64,000 bases of DNA. It comes from Falsibacillus albus. GTDB taxonomy: Bacteria > Bacillota > Bacilli > Bacillales > DSM-25281. This document shows, in pieces, positions 44,511-53,290 of the stretch. Both the position numbers and the translations under genes were made by a program. Under the pieces are notes generated by a model. It was not told the origin of the DNA, did no database searches, and worked only from the letters and a program-made list of their open reading frames with translations. The DNA lies in assembly GCF_003668575.1 (NCBI RefSeq), contig NZ_RCVZ01000002.1, positions 310,001 to 374,000 of the forward strand, read 5' to 3'. How positions within the stretch are numbered: position 1 is the stretch's first letter; every line of letters starts with the position of its first letter.

Positions 44511-44648
44511 ATGATGGGAATTTTGATTTTTTTACTATTGTGCTCTGCCATTGTCCTTGGAGCCTATGGTGCCCTTAGCGAAAGAAAGAGCTTGAACGAT
44601 GACGACCCCAAAGATCCATTTGACCATATCTTCAAGCAGCCTGATTGA
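44511..44648 (+). CDS. 45-residue membrane micropeptide divergent from the LacI regulator
   Basis: Starts at ATG 44511, ten bases after AGGAGG. Residues 1-20 (MMGILIFLLLCSAIVLGAYG) form a single hydrophobic span, followed by an acidic tail SERKSLNDDDPKDPFDHIF. I do not recognise the family. It is preceded by the perfect LacI-type operator and followed by a terminator, so it is likely a monocistronic, regulated gene. Confidence 0.65.
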   Translation: MMGILIFLLLCSAIVLGAYGALSERKSLNDDDPKDPFDHIFKQPD

Positions 44649-44656
44649 TCTATTTT

Positions 44657-44695
44657 AGTGTCAGGCACCATGGTGCCTGGCACTGCATCTTTTTC
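44657..44695 (+). terminator. Terminator with permuted GGTGCC/GGCACC palindrome
   Basis: AGTGTCAGGCACC-AT-GGTGCCTGGCACT (44657-44684) folds into a hairpin with one mismatch, followed by TCTTTTT. It ends the 45-residue ORF. It is the fourth copy of this palindrome family, here arranged with the GGCACC half first. Confidence 0.8.
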
Positions 44696-44776
44696 CCCTC
44701 CATTATATCCCTCTTATTTTTGAAAAGATATTAAAAATCTGTGTTATTTGTTTATGCATATCTCATACTAAGATAG

Positions 44777-44805
44777 TTGACATCGTAAAATAATCTCTTT
44801 ATAGT
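44777..44805 (+). promoter_or_regulatory. Strong sigma-A promoter of the nitroreductase gene
   Basis: Consensus -35 TTGACA (44777-44782), a 17-bp spacer, and -10 TATAGT (44800-44805). An inverted repeat TTAC-AAAAA-GTAA (44822-44834) follows 16 bases after the -10 and could be an operator for a MarR- or DUF24-type redox regulator. Confidence 0.8.
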
Positions 44806-44888
44806 ATATAACGTATTACACTTACAAAAAGTAACCAAGTGACAAACTATAACAAATATTAACAATATTACCATCAGGAGGTAACTTC

Positions 44889-45500
44889 ATGTCCAACTTT
44901 TTTGAGATTATTGAAGAAAGAAAAGCTACAAAAATTTATGATCCTAATGTAGAAATTCCCCGTGAGGATTTAGTTGAAATTTTGGAGTTGGCTGGAAAAG
45001 CGCCATCCGCATGGAATCTGCAACATTGGAATTTCATGGTATTTGACAAAAAAGAAGTTCAGCAAAAGCTGCTTCCTATTGCGTACAACCAGCAGCAGGT
45101 CCTTGATTCATCCGCTGTAGTAGCTGTTTTGGGAGATTTGGAAGCAAATAAAAATGTTGATCCCGTCTTTGATCCAGCAGTCGAATCTGGTGCTATGACA
45201 TCAGAAATCAAGGAAGTATTGAATGGTCAAATCCAAGGAGCTTATCAGAATGAACAATATGCACGGGATGCAGCATTCAGTAATGCATCATTGGCAGCTA
45301 TGCAATTAATGCTCGCCGCAAAGGCTAAAGGCTGGGACACTTGTGCAATCGGAGGATTCAATCCACAGCAGCTTGTCGAGCAATTCAATATCTCCTCACG
45401 ATATATTCCGGTTATGTTGATTTCAGTAGGCAAACCGCTTCAAGAAGCACGAAAATCAGACCGCTTAAATATAAAAGATTTAGTTAAGTGGGCTGACTAA
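44889..45500 (+). CDS. Nitroreductase family protein (YodC/MhqN-like)
   Basis: A 203-residue FMN-dependent NAD(P)H nitroreductase. Typical blocks are ERKATKIYDPNVEI, LAGKAPSAWNLQHWNFMVF and WDTCAIGGFNPQQLVEQF. B. subtilis MhqN and YodC, its closest relatives as I recall, are induced by quinones. AGGAGGT precedes the ATG. A near-consensus promoter precedes it. Confidence 0.88.
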   Translation: MSNFFEIIEERKATKIYDPNVEIPREDLVEILELAGKAPSAWNLQHWNFMVFDKKEVQQKLLPIAYNQQQVLDSSAVVAVLGDLEANKNVDPVFDPAVESGAMTSEIKEVLNGQIQGAYQNEQYARDAAFSNASLAAMQLMLAAKAKGWDTCAIGGFNPQQLVEQFNISSRYIPVMLISVGKPLQEARKSDRLNIKDLVKWAD

Positions 45501-45508
45501 AATAAAGG

Positions 45509-45545
45509 ATGCCCCGTGCAAAAATAGCTGCACGGGGCATTTTTG
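45509..45545. terminator. Terminator between the nitroreductase and RocB-like genes
   Basis: Perfect arms ATGCCCCGTGCA and TGCACGGGGCAT with an eight-base loop and a TTTTT tail on the plus strand; the minus-strand tail is CCTTTATTTT. Confidence 0.9.
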
Positions 45546-45547
45546 AT

Positions 45548-47197
45548 CTAAATATTCCAAAATGCTTTTGTCACTTCCCTGATCACTTTCGGAAGGACGT
45601 TGAATGTATATGGTTTATATACTCTTTCTGTCCATTTGTGGCCATCTTGTCCATATACGCCGATATTGATGGAGGGGATGTTCAGTTTCCGGATCCTATC
45701 GATCGGCAATGGGTAAAGTTTATCCATCAATGGAATGTTTTTCGTTAAATATTCAATATCCTCATCGGTTTCATGGAGAGAAAGAAAGCTGCCGTCCGCT
45801 AAATAGGGGAAAAACCGTCTGATTTCAAATTCTTCCCCGGTTGCTGCACTGATTTCATCCAAACTGGATTCCAAAGCCGCTTTTGTTTTTGTGCCATATT
45901 GATTTTCGACGTTCAAATAGTTATGTGGTAAAAATGGCGGGGCAAAGAACACTACGACCCTCGGAGTTTTATCGGTATCAAGCTGCTGAAGCCCCTCCAC
46001 CAGTTTGAACACTTGCTCCCTTGTTTCAAGGTCTGCATTTTCAGCCAGTACTCTTTCCATAACCTTGTCAGGCTCTCTCCCTTCAGACTTAAGCTTTTCA
46101 ATCAACTGATACAGTGTGACGACCTCTATCTTCCAAGAAAGATTCCTCTTTGGGTAATGGTGGAGCATGCGAAACTGTTCGTTGCGTTCCATCAACAGCT
46201 GTTCATAGTCCTCACAAACCGCAGAAGCAATATGGACCATTTCATTCAATACATCCTTTGCCGTCCGCTCATACATAAAATAATTGAAATAAATCCGGCT
46301 GCTGACTGGCGTCTGGACATTATAATGATATTTATCATCCTTTTGATAAAGGCATGAAGGCGGCAAAACAAACTCCCCGCTTATCTTCTCCATCAAAAAA
46401 ATATTTTGATTGATCCTGCGATTCAGCTCTGAGGTGATATAGGTTGGATCGATTGCCGTCAAACCATCACCGACATGTGCTTCACGGCCGAATGCGTAAA
46501 AGCACGGAAGCACCTTCCCAGCGGCGCCGGTATAAATATATCGTTTGCAATCTCCTTCAAAAAGAGGAGAAATAAAGTCATTATTGATCGCTGCCACAAT
46601 ATGAGCATCATCCTTTTCCTCCAGCCTTTCCAACTCCTCCAATGCAGCAATCATTCCAGCATGCTGACTCTCTTCATCTGCATTGAATAAAAGTAGGATG
46701 CTGCCTTCCAGTTCATCAGGATGATCCATATAATAAAGCGCATTGGCCATATGAACGGCGATGCCGCTCTGCATATCCAACGCCCCCCTGCCAAACAGCC
46801 ATTTTCCTGATTCTGCATCCAAACGAACCTTCTCCTCACCTTCATATTGGCAAAAAAATCGCTCTAAATAATCAGGATCATGCGCTTTATCCTGAAGGCT
46901 TCCAAAGTCCTCAGTGGAAACCGTGTCAAAATGAGCATGATATAAAACAGTCCGGTTTGATTTTCCTTTAATGAATGCAAATATATTTTTCCTGCCTATT
47001 GGGTCATGATCTATGTTTTGTTCCCATAAAAAATCAGGATTTTGCTGATAATAAGGGAACGACTTTAAAATATTTTTGATTTGGATGGATTTTGTAACTT
47101 CTCCCTCTGTACCGTTGTAGCTTTTGTGCGCGATTAACGATCTTGTCAGCAGTTCTGCCTGATCTTGCAAGGTTAATTTCCTCAATTGTGAGTACAC
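45548..47197 (-). CDS. M20-family metallopeptidase, RocB-like
   Basis: A 549-residue zinc peptidase. The metal-ligand motifs are HAHFDTV, GRGALDMQSG and NADEESQHAG (with catalytic Glu in EE). The overall length and C-terminal region match RocB, encoded with arginine-catabolism genes in B. subtilis; the substrate is not known. I prefer GTG 47197 as the start because AGGAG lies ten bases upstream; GTG 47206 sits only one base from it. No rocABC neighbours are present. Confidence 0.83.
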   Translation of the reverse strand: MYSQLRKLTLQDQAELLTRSLIAHKSYNGTEGEVTKSIQIKNILKSFPYYQQNPDFLWEQNIDHDPIGRKNIFAFIKGKSNRTVLYHAHFDTVSTEDFGSLQDKAHDPDYLERFFCQYEGEEKVRLDAESGKWLFGRGALDMQSGIAVHMANALYYMDHPDELEGSILLLFNADEESQHAGMIAALEELERLEEKDDAHIVAAINNDFISPLFEGDCKRYIYTGAAGKVLPCFYAFGREAHVGDGLTAIDPTYITSELNRRINQNIFLMEKISGEFVLPPSCLYQKDDKYHYNVQTPVSSRIYFNYFMYERTAKDVLNEMVHIASAVCEDYEQLLMERNEQFRMLHHYPKRNLSWKIEVVTLYQLIEKLKSEGREPDKVMERVLAENADLETREQVFKLVEGLQQLDTDKTPRVVVFFAPPFLPHNYLNVENQYGTKTKAALESSLDEISAATGEEFEIRRFFPYLADGSFLSLHETDEDIEYLTKNIPLMDKLYPLPIDRIRKLNIPSINIGVYGQDGHKWTERVYKPYTFNVLPKVIREVTKAFWNI

Positions 47198-47342
47198 CTT
47201 AACCACGCTCCTTTTCTCTTTTTACTCATCTTATCCTACTAAAATTCATATTGGAAGGGGTTTCATTGAAAAGAGCTGTTCCTGGAAATAGGCGCCTTAT
47301 TGTGGATAAAATGGACAGTTTTCATAAATCACTTGCATATGC

Positions 47343-47394
47343 AGAAAAGAACGAATAATATATGATATGTAATAAAATAATGTTCGTGTTTCGG
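47343..47394. promoter_or_regulatory. Possible PurR box pair upstream of the purine permease
   Basis: Two divergent PurBox-like elements around CGAA/TTCG: AAGAACGAATAAT and, reversed, AAACACGAACATT. They fit AWWWCCGAACWWT at 10 and 11 of 13 positions and are about 19 bases apart, slightly off the usual 16-17. Weak, listed because the gene downstream is a purine permease. Confidence 0.25.
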
Positions 47395-47406
47395 AGGGTT
47401 TACTTC

Positions 47407-48705
47407 ATGTTTAATTTAAAAGAAAATGGGACATCGGTTAAAACTGAATTAACAGCAGGCTTAACGACTTTTTTAACGATGGTTTATATAGTGATCGTGA
47501 ATCCTGTCATTTTGTCGGATGCAGGGGTTCCTTTCAATCAAGTATTTACAGCCACAATCATTGCAACAGTTATCGGGACGCTTTGGATGGCATTAGCCGC
47601 AAATTACCCGATTGCCATCGCGCCGGGAATGGGACTGAATGCATACTTTGCTTATTCCGTCGTCGGAAATCAAACCAATATTTCTTATCAAGTAGCATTT
47701 TCAGCAGTCTTCGTCGCAGGTCTCATTTTTGTCCTGCTATCTTTGACGCCATTCAGGAAAAAGCTTATTGAAGCGATACCGGATAATCTCAAATATGGAA
47801 TCACATCTGGAATCGGTCTGTTCATTGCTTTTATCGGGCTGCGTTTGACACATATCATCGTTGCGCACCCTACCAATTTAGTTGCACTTGGCGACCTTCG
47901 TGCACCATCCGCACTGCTTGCACTGATCGGATTGGCGATTACGCTGATTTTGATGGTATTGAATGTCAATGGAGCGTTATTCATCGGAATGATCGCAACG
48001 GGAATTATTGCTTATTTTACAGGCCAATTGGATTTTAAAGAAGGATTTGTATCGACACCCTCCCTTCCACAAGGGATCATGATCAATCCGCTGCATGCCA
48101 TCGGCGATGTGTTTCAATATGGGTTATTTGCAGTCGTTTTCTCATTCTTACTCGTGACGATTTTTGATACGACCGGCACCATGATCGGGGTTGCCCAGCA
48201 AGCAGGCTTGATGAAAGGAAAATCAATGCCTCGTGCCCGTCAAGCTCTCTTGGCTGATTCCATCGCGACTACTGTCGGAGCCATTTTTGGAACAAGCCCA
48301 ACGAGTGCCTATATCGAATCTTCCAGTGGGGTTGCCGCTGGTGGACGAACTGGTCTAACTGCTTTGACAGTAGCGATTCTCTTTGTTTTATCGGCATTTT
48401 TCGGTCCACTCGTCAGTGCGGTTTCCGGCTTATCGGCGATTACGGCACCAGCATTGATCATCGTTGGAAGTTTGATGATGGGAAGCATCGCAAAAATCAG
48501 CTGGAACGAACTTGACGAAGCATTCCCGGCATTTTTGGTCATCATCAGCATGCCGCTTACTTCCAGCATCGCGACCGGAATCGCTCTTGGATTCATTTCC
48601 TACCCGATTTTAAAAATCGTCAAAGGTAAATGGAAACAAGTCCATCCACTCGTTTATCTATTTGCTGTACTGTTCTTTTATCAACTCGCTTTTCTACAGC
48701 ATTAA
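47407..48705 (+). CDS. NCS2/AzgA-family purine (hypoxanthine/guanine/adenine) permease
   Basis: A 432-residue membrane transporter with about 12-14 spans. AzgA-type motifs include TMVYIVIVNPVILSDAG, IAIAPGMGLNAYFAYSVVG, FDTTGTMIGVAQQAG and GTSPTSAYIESSSGVAAGGRTG. It imports purine bases with protons; PbuG and PbuO of B. subtilis are closest. ATG 47407 follows CGGAGGG. A strong terminator follows. Confidence 0.9.
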   Translation: MFNLKENGTSVKTELTAGLTTFLTMVYIVIVNPVILSDAGVPFNQVFTATIIATVIGTLWMALAANYPIAIAPGMGLNAYFAYSVVGNQTNISYQVAFSAVFVAGLIFVLLSLTPFRKKLIEAIPDNLKYGITSGIGLFIAFIGLRLTHIIVAHPTNLVALGDLRAPSALLALIGLAITLILMVLNVNGALFIGMIATGIIAYFTGQLDFKEGFVSTPSLPQGIMINPLHAIGDVFQYGLFAVVFSFLLVTIFDTTGTMIGVAQQAGLMKGKSMPRARQALLADSIATTVGAIFGTSPTSAYIESSSGVAAGGRTGLTALTVAILFVLSAFFGPLVSAVSGLSAITAPALIIVGSLMMGSIAKISWNELDEAFPAFLVIISMPLTSSIATGIALGFISYPILKIVKGKWKQVHPLVYLFAVLFFYQLAFLQH

Positions 48706-48715
48706 TTTGTATTTG

Positions 48716-48743
48716 CCCCGCAAGCAAGCTTGCGGGGTTTTTA
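48716..48743 (+). terminator. Terminator of the purine permease gene
   Basis: CCCCGCAAG and CTTGCGGGG with a CAAG loop, followed by TTTTTAT. Confidence 0.92.
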
Positions 48744-49092
48744 TATGGTTCGGGCATATTTAGATGAGCAGGATCTGATAGCATTACGGACTTTTGTCTG
48801 TGGTGGAAGCCATTTTTTTGCGCCTTTGCTACCGGTTTGCTATCCCTGCCTTGAAATTGGCGCTATTCCAGCTTTTTTGCTACCGTTTCGTTTCTCCTCC
48901 TTTCCCCTCCAAAATGGGGACATTTCCCTCTACTTCAACGTTGTCTGCTAATAAATCCACTCCTTTCTGGATGTATGAGTACCTCACTCATCGCATGAAC
49001 TTCACCTAATACCGGATCGCCAGATAAAGTTTTCATTTGGTCAAGTATCTAGTAAAGTAAACATATGAATACATCGGAATGGGGGATTTTCA
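48744..49092. other. Gene-free stretch before the RibD-like gene
   Basis: About 350 bases. Open frames here lack ribosome-binding sites and have unusual composition. Two imperfect copies of a GCGC...TTTGCTACCG motif (48820-48835 and 48862-48888) suggest a decayed repeat. No RNA gene or clear promoter was recognised apart from the immediate GGGGGA ribosome-binding site of the next gene. Confidence 0.45.
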
Positions 49093-49626
49093 ATGAGCAA
49101 GAAAAGAAATATCGTCCTATACATTGCAGCAAGTTTGGATGGCTACATCGCGCGAGAGGACGATTCATTGGATTGGCTCTTTAAGGTCGAGGGTGAAGGG
49201 GATAATGGATACTCAGATTTTTACGGGAGCGTGGATTCCATCTTAATCGGAAGAAAGACTTATGACTGGGTGATGGAGCATGAAAAAGGAAATTTCCCAT
49301 ATAAGGATAAGGATTGTTATGTATTTTCCAATACTGAATCTGATGATCATGAATATGTTAAATTCATCAATGGGGACATTGCAGCTTTTTCAAAACAATT
49401 AAAAAATCAACCAGGAAATAATATTTGGCTGGTCGGCGGTGGGGGAGTCATCCATTCCTTCATGAAAGAAAAATTAATAGATGAAATTAGATTGACTGTT
49501 GCTCCCACCATAATCGGGAAAGGAATCCCGCTTTTTTCAAAGGGAGATTTCGAATTCGAGCTGGAATTAATCGATATTAAGCGCTTCAATCAGTTTGTGG
49601 AACTGAATTATGTCGTGAAAAAGTAA
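49093..49626 (+). CDS. RibD C-terminal / dihydrofolate-reductase-like protein
   Basis: A 177-residue DHFR-fold protein. The N-terminal IVLYIAASLDGYIARED, the SILIGRKTYDWVM block and the C-terminal IWLVGGGGVIHSFM and LTVAPTIIGKGIPLF motifs match the RibD_C/YyaP family, which is not a true DHFR. Function unknown, possibly pterin or flavin reduction. GGGGGATTTTCA precedes the ATG. Confidence 0.83.
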   Translation: MSKKRNIVLYIAASLDGYIAREDDSLDWLFKVEGEGDNGYSDFYGSVDSILIGRKTYDWVMEHEKGNFPYKDKDCYVFSNTESDDHEYVKFINGDIAAFSKQLKNQPGNNIWLVGGGGVIHSFMKEKLIDEIRLTVAPTIIGKGIPLFSKGDFEFELELIDIKRFNQFVELNYVVKK

Positions 49627-49654
49627 ATAGCCTGCATACTCGGCAGGCTATTTC
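49625..49654. terminator. Bidirectional terminator at the end of the Phe-catabolic operon
   Basis: AAATAGCCTGC and GCAGGCTATTT with a seven-base loop. It overlaps the stop codon of the RibD-like gene and lies two bases past the end of the E3 gene of the nine-gene operon. Confidence 0.85.
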
Positions 49655-49656
49655 AT

Positions 49657-51069
49657 TCACACATTCTGCATAGTTTTAGATTTCTTTTTGGCCTTGGGTG
49701 CTTGATGAATGGCCAGACCGAATGCGTCCTCACATGCTTCGAGCAAGCTTTCAGACAGGCTTGGGTGGGCATAGCTCGGAAAAAGGAGGTCCTCATCCCT
49801 TGCTACAAGCTCCATTCCGAGGACACCGGTTTGAATCAATTCAACAGCTCCCTCTCCAATAATATGGATCCCCAATAGCCGATCTGATCCTTCTTCAAAG
49901 AGGACCTTGACAAGCCCGTCCTTTCGTTCCATGAGTGATGCATATCCGTTGCCACCTAATGCATATACCCCTGAACGAAATGATATTCCCTCCTCTTTTG
50001 CCTCTTCTTCCGTGTATCCGACTGACGCAATCGGCGGCTGCGAATGGATGATTCTTGGCATATAGGTAAAATCGGCTTCGGCAGGCTTCCCTTGAATAAT
50101 ATCAATAATCACTTTTGCCTGCTTGATGGCTTTCACAGCGGAAAACGGACCGCCTGTCACATCCCCTGCAGCAAAGATGTGGGAGACACTTGTTTTTCCA
50201 GACTGATCGACCCGCACAAAACCGAGTTCATCCATTTCAACCCCGATTCTGTCAATGCCTAACGTCCCAGTATTCCCATGAAAAATGGGGTCCTGATAAA
50301 CCATGGAAGCTGGGAGTTCGCACATCTCCCCTTTTTTGTCGATAAAATTACATCTTCCACTGTCGCAAACGATTTTCTCCACGGAGTTATAATAGTTGAT
50401 TTTTGCTTTTTTCATTTGCCTGAGCAATTCTTTTTCAATTGAGGCATCCAGTCCGAAGCCGTTTTGCTCATTTACAACAGAAACTTTGCTCCCGAATGCT
50501 GCGTACGCAAATGCGGCCTCAAGGACGATATAGCTGCTGCCGATCAATACGAGATGCGCAGGCAATTCCCTGACATGGAATAACTCATTAACATTTATAT
50601 TCCATCCGTTCTTTTCACTCATTGCCCCCGTTGCAATAATCGCATCTTGAAATTGATAGATATCAAAATGGTGGTTCGTTTCCACACCGATCCTGTCCTC
50701 TGAAAGAAACGCTGCCTCCCCATAAACCACTTCGATTTTATTCGCTTTACAGAGAGCTTCTACTCCTTTTCTTAGCTGATCGATTTTATCACTTTGATAC
50801 TTCGTGAACCGATTAAAATCAAAAGTATGATCCTCTATGTTCAGCCCAATGCTTTTAAGGTGGTGAAGCTGCTTCAGCTGTTTTCCCGCTTCGGTGGCTG
50901 CCTTGGAAGGAATGCACCCTTTATTGAGGCAGACGCCGCCGAGTTCTTCCTTTTCAATGAGCAGTACTTCCTTTCCGTTTTGCGCAGCCCGAATCGCCGC
51001 TGAATAGCCAGCTGGCCCCCCGCCGATGATCACGATATCCTTTTCTTGGGCGATTTCTCCAACAACCAT
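49657..51069 (-). CDS. lpd: Dihydrolipoyl dehydrogenase (E3) of the 2-oxoacid dehydrogenase complex
   Basis: A 470-residue FAD flavoprotein that reoxidises the E2 lipoamide. The FAD motif GGGPAGYSAA (16-25), the redox disulfide Cys47/Cys52 (GGVCLNKGCIPSK) and the active-site HPSLSE near the C-terminus are present; the canonical sequence is HPTLSE. An NAD motif GSSYIVLEAAFAYAAFG is seen. Its gene lies two bases after E2 and is the last of the operon. A basic C-terminal tail PKAKKKSK is unusual. Confidence 0.9.
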   Translation of the reverse strand: MVVGEIAQEKDIVIIGGGPAGYSAAIRAAQNGKEVLLIEKEELGGVCLNKGCIPSKAATEAGKQLKQLHHLKSIGLNIEDHTFDFNRFTKYQSDKIDQLRKGVEALCKANKIEVVYGEAAFLSEDRIGVETNHHFDIYQFQDAIIATGAMSEKNGWNINVNELFHVRELPAHLVLIGSSYIVLEAAFAYAAFGSKVSVVNEQNGFGLDASIEKELLRQMKKAKINYYNSVEKIVCDSGRCNFIDKKGEMCELPASMVYQDPIFHGNTGTLGIDRIGVEMDELGFVRVDQSGKTSVSHIFAAGDVTGGPFSAVKAIKQAKVIIDIIQGKPAEADFTYMPRIIHSQPPIASVGYTEEEAKEEGISFRSGVYALGGNGYASLMERKDGLVKVLFEEGSDRLLGIHIIGEGAVELIQTGVLGMELVARDEDLLFPSYAHPSLSESLLEACEDAFGLAIHQAPKAKKKSKTMQNV

Positions 51070-51071
51070 GT

Positions 51072-52274
51072 TTACACCATCTCCAATAGCATTTTTGCCG
51101 GATTTTCGATTAACTCAATAAACTGGTTCGTGAATCTTACTGCCGCGACACCGTCTGCAACCCGGTGATCGAATGACATCGACACGTTCATCATGGAGCG
51201 GATGACGATTTGATCATCGACGACGGCCGGCCGTTTCTTAGTTTTATGGAATGCCATCAACCCAGCTTCCGGGTGATTGATGATCGGTGTCGCACCAGTG
51301 CTTCCAAGAGGACCGACATTGCTGATCGTGAAAGTTCCCCCAGTCAGTTCCTTATGGGATAATTCATTCTGTTGAGCTTTGCTGATCAATTCCTTCATCT
51401 CTTTCTGGATTTCGCTTATGCTTTTCTTTTCGACATGATGGATGACCGGAACGATCAATCCTTCTTCTGTATCTACCGCAATGCCGATATTGAATTCTTT
51501 CTTCAATTGAATGACTTCGTTTTCCTCATCCAGCACTGAGTTAAATATAGGATGGGCTCTCAATGAAAGCTGGATGGCTTTGATGAAAAAGGATGCAACT
51601 GAAATCTTTTCCCCGTCATCCTTTAAGGTTTGAATCAAAGCCAGCAGCTCGGTCATGTCTACTTCATCAAAGTGGCTTACATGCGGAATGGTGAATAGAG
51701 ACTGGGTCATTTTCTTGGCGATCTGTTTCCTTCTTCCCTTGAATGGTATGGTTTCCCTATTTTCACTTTCGCACACAGGGGCATCTTGCATTATAGCTTT
51801 TTCCGAAGGAGAGGCAGGTTCATTTACAAACCGATAAACATCTTCATCGGTGACCCTGCCAGCGGGGCCGGACCCAGTGATTTCCTCGATATCGATTCCC
51901 AGATCGCGAGCGATTTTTCTTGTATAGGGAGCGGCTAGGATATTCCGTTTTGATCCCTTTTTGGAAACAAAAGAGATTTGCCTTGTACCTTCGCTTGTTT
52001 CTTTCTGCGGTTTATCGACTGTCTTTAATTTCTGTTGTTTTCCGTCTTCAATGATCAGCAGCGTTGTGCCGACCTCGACTGTATTGCCTGTTTGGATCAG
52101 TATCTCTTTGACGACACCTGTTGCCGGAGAAGGAAGCTCTGCCGTCATTTTATCCGTTTGTACTTCAACAAGGGGCTGATCGCTTTTTACTTGGTCCCCG
52201 ACTTTTACAAAATAATGAAGGACTTCTCCTTCGGTCATTCCTTCTCCAATATCATGAAGCTTTAATTCAACCAT
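51072..52274 (-). CDS. 2-oxoacid dehydrogenase E2 (dihydrolipoamide acyltransferase)
   Basis: A 400-residue core enzyme. One lipoyl domain (1-77, lipoyl Lys42 in QTDKMTAEL), a peripheral-subunit-binding domain (about 113-151, YTRKIARDLGIDIEEI), and a catalytic acyltransferase domain with His370 (SFDHRVADG). By context it should transfer an aryl-acyl group, perhaps phenylacetyl, to CoA. AGGAGGTGTGAAG precedes the ATG. It lies 17 bases after E1beta. Confidence 0.9.
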   Translation of the reverse strand: MVELKLHDIGEGMTEGEVLHYFVKVGDQVKSDQPLVEVQTDKMTAELPSPATGVVKEILIQTGNTVEVGTTLLIIEDGKQQKLKTVDKPQKETSEGTRQISFVSKKGSKRNILAAPYTRKIARDLGIDIEEITGSGPAGRVTDEDVYRFVNEPASPSEKAIMQDAPVCESENRETIPFKGRRKQIAKKMTQSLFTIPHVSHFDEVDMTELLALIQTLKDDGEKISVASFFIKAIQLSLRAHPIFNSVLDEENEVIQLKKEFNIGIAVDTEEGLIVPVIHHVEKKSISEIQKEMKELISKAQQNELSHKELTGGTFTISNVGPLGSTGATPIINHPEAGLMAFHKTKKRPAVVDDQIVIRSMMNVSMSFDHRVADGVAAVRFTNQFIELIENPAKMLLEMV

Positions 52275-52291
52275 TCTTCACACCTCCTCCT

Positions 52292-53290
52292 TTAAAATGT
52301 CCAAACTTTGTTGATGGCTTTTTTGATTCGATCCACCGTCGGGATATAATGATCCTCCAATGCTGAGAATGGTACAGGCACATCGAACCCTGTGACTCTC
52401 TCGATCGGAGCTTTTAATGACAAAAAGGAAGTATCATTGACCAATGAAATAAGATCTGTTCCGACCCCTCCGGTAGAATGGGCTTCGTGGACAATTACGA
52501 CCCTCCCCGTTTTCTGGACGGATTCGCTGATCGTTTTCTTGTCTAGTGGGTATAGCGTCCTGATATCTATGACCTCGCAGTGGATATCCTGTTTTTTATA
52601 CTCCTCTGCTGCTTTTTCGGCAAGCATGACCATCGCTCCCCATGCCAGGATCGTGATATCCTCGCCTTCTTTAAGCACGTTCGCCTTCCCGATATCGACT
52701 GTGTATTTTCCAGAAGGGACTCCGCCTTTCGTGGATCGGTAGCATCTCATCGACTCCATGAATAGGACCGGATCGGGATCTTCAATGCTTGCAATCAGCA
52801 ATCCTTTTGCATCATATGGATTGGATGGACAGACGACCTTGATTCCCGGCATATGAGTAAACAGCGCCTCCACACTGTCAGAATGAATTTCAGGGGCCCT
52901 TATCCCAGCACCATATGGAGCGCGGATGACCATAGGAACGTGGTATTTTCCGAGGGTCCTCATTCTGATTCTTGTGGCATGTGTCATGATTTGTTCGAAA
53001 GCGGGATAGATAAAGCCGAGGAATTGCATTTCAACAACCGGCAGGAAGCCGTTCAGCGCCAACCCGATTCCCGTCCCGATAATGCCGGATTCGCTTAATG
53101 GAGTATCAATGACACGCTGTTCGCCAAATTCCTCAATCAATCCTTCCGTCGCCCTGAATACTCCTCCGTTTTGTCCGACATCCTCGCCCATGACAATTAC
53201 TTCCTTATGCTCGCTCATCATTGTCCTTAAACCGTCAGTTACCGCTTGCACCAATGATAGCTTTTGTACATTTGCTACAGCTGTCTTCAT
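52292..53290 (-). CDS. 2-oxoacid dehydrogenase E1 beta subunit
   Basis: A 332-residue transketolase-fold subunit. Typical blocks are MGEDVGQNGGVFRATEGL, DTPLSESGIIGTGIGLAL, MQFLGFIYPAFEQIMTHATRIR and GAGIRAPEIHSDSVEALFTH. It forms an alpha2beta2 heterotetramer with the gene before it, overlapping it by four bases (ATGA). The substrate is inferred only from neighbours. Confidence 0.9.
   Translation of the reverse strand: MKTAVANVQKLSLVQAVTDGLRTMMSEHKEVIVMGEDVGQNGGVFRATEGLIEEFGEQRVIDTPLSESGIIGTGIGLALNGFLPVVEMQFLGFIYPAFEQIMTHATRIRMRTLGKYHVPMVIRAPYGAGIRAPEIHSDSVEALFTHMPGIKVVCPSNPYDAKGLLIASIEDPDPVLFMESMRCYRSTKGGVPSGKYTVDIGKANVLKEGEDITILAWGAMVMLAEKAAEEYKKQDIHCEVIDIRTLYPLDKKTISESVQKTGRVVIVHEAHSTGGVGTDLISLVNDTSFLSLKAPIERVTGFDVPVPFSALEDHYIPTVDRIKKAINKVWTF

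Noticed and set aside
48794-49009. ORF of 71 codons after the purine permease
   Set aside because: No ribosome-binding site, no recognisable domain, biased composition, and overlapping frames open on the same strand.
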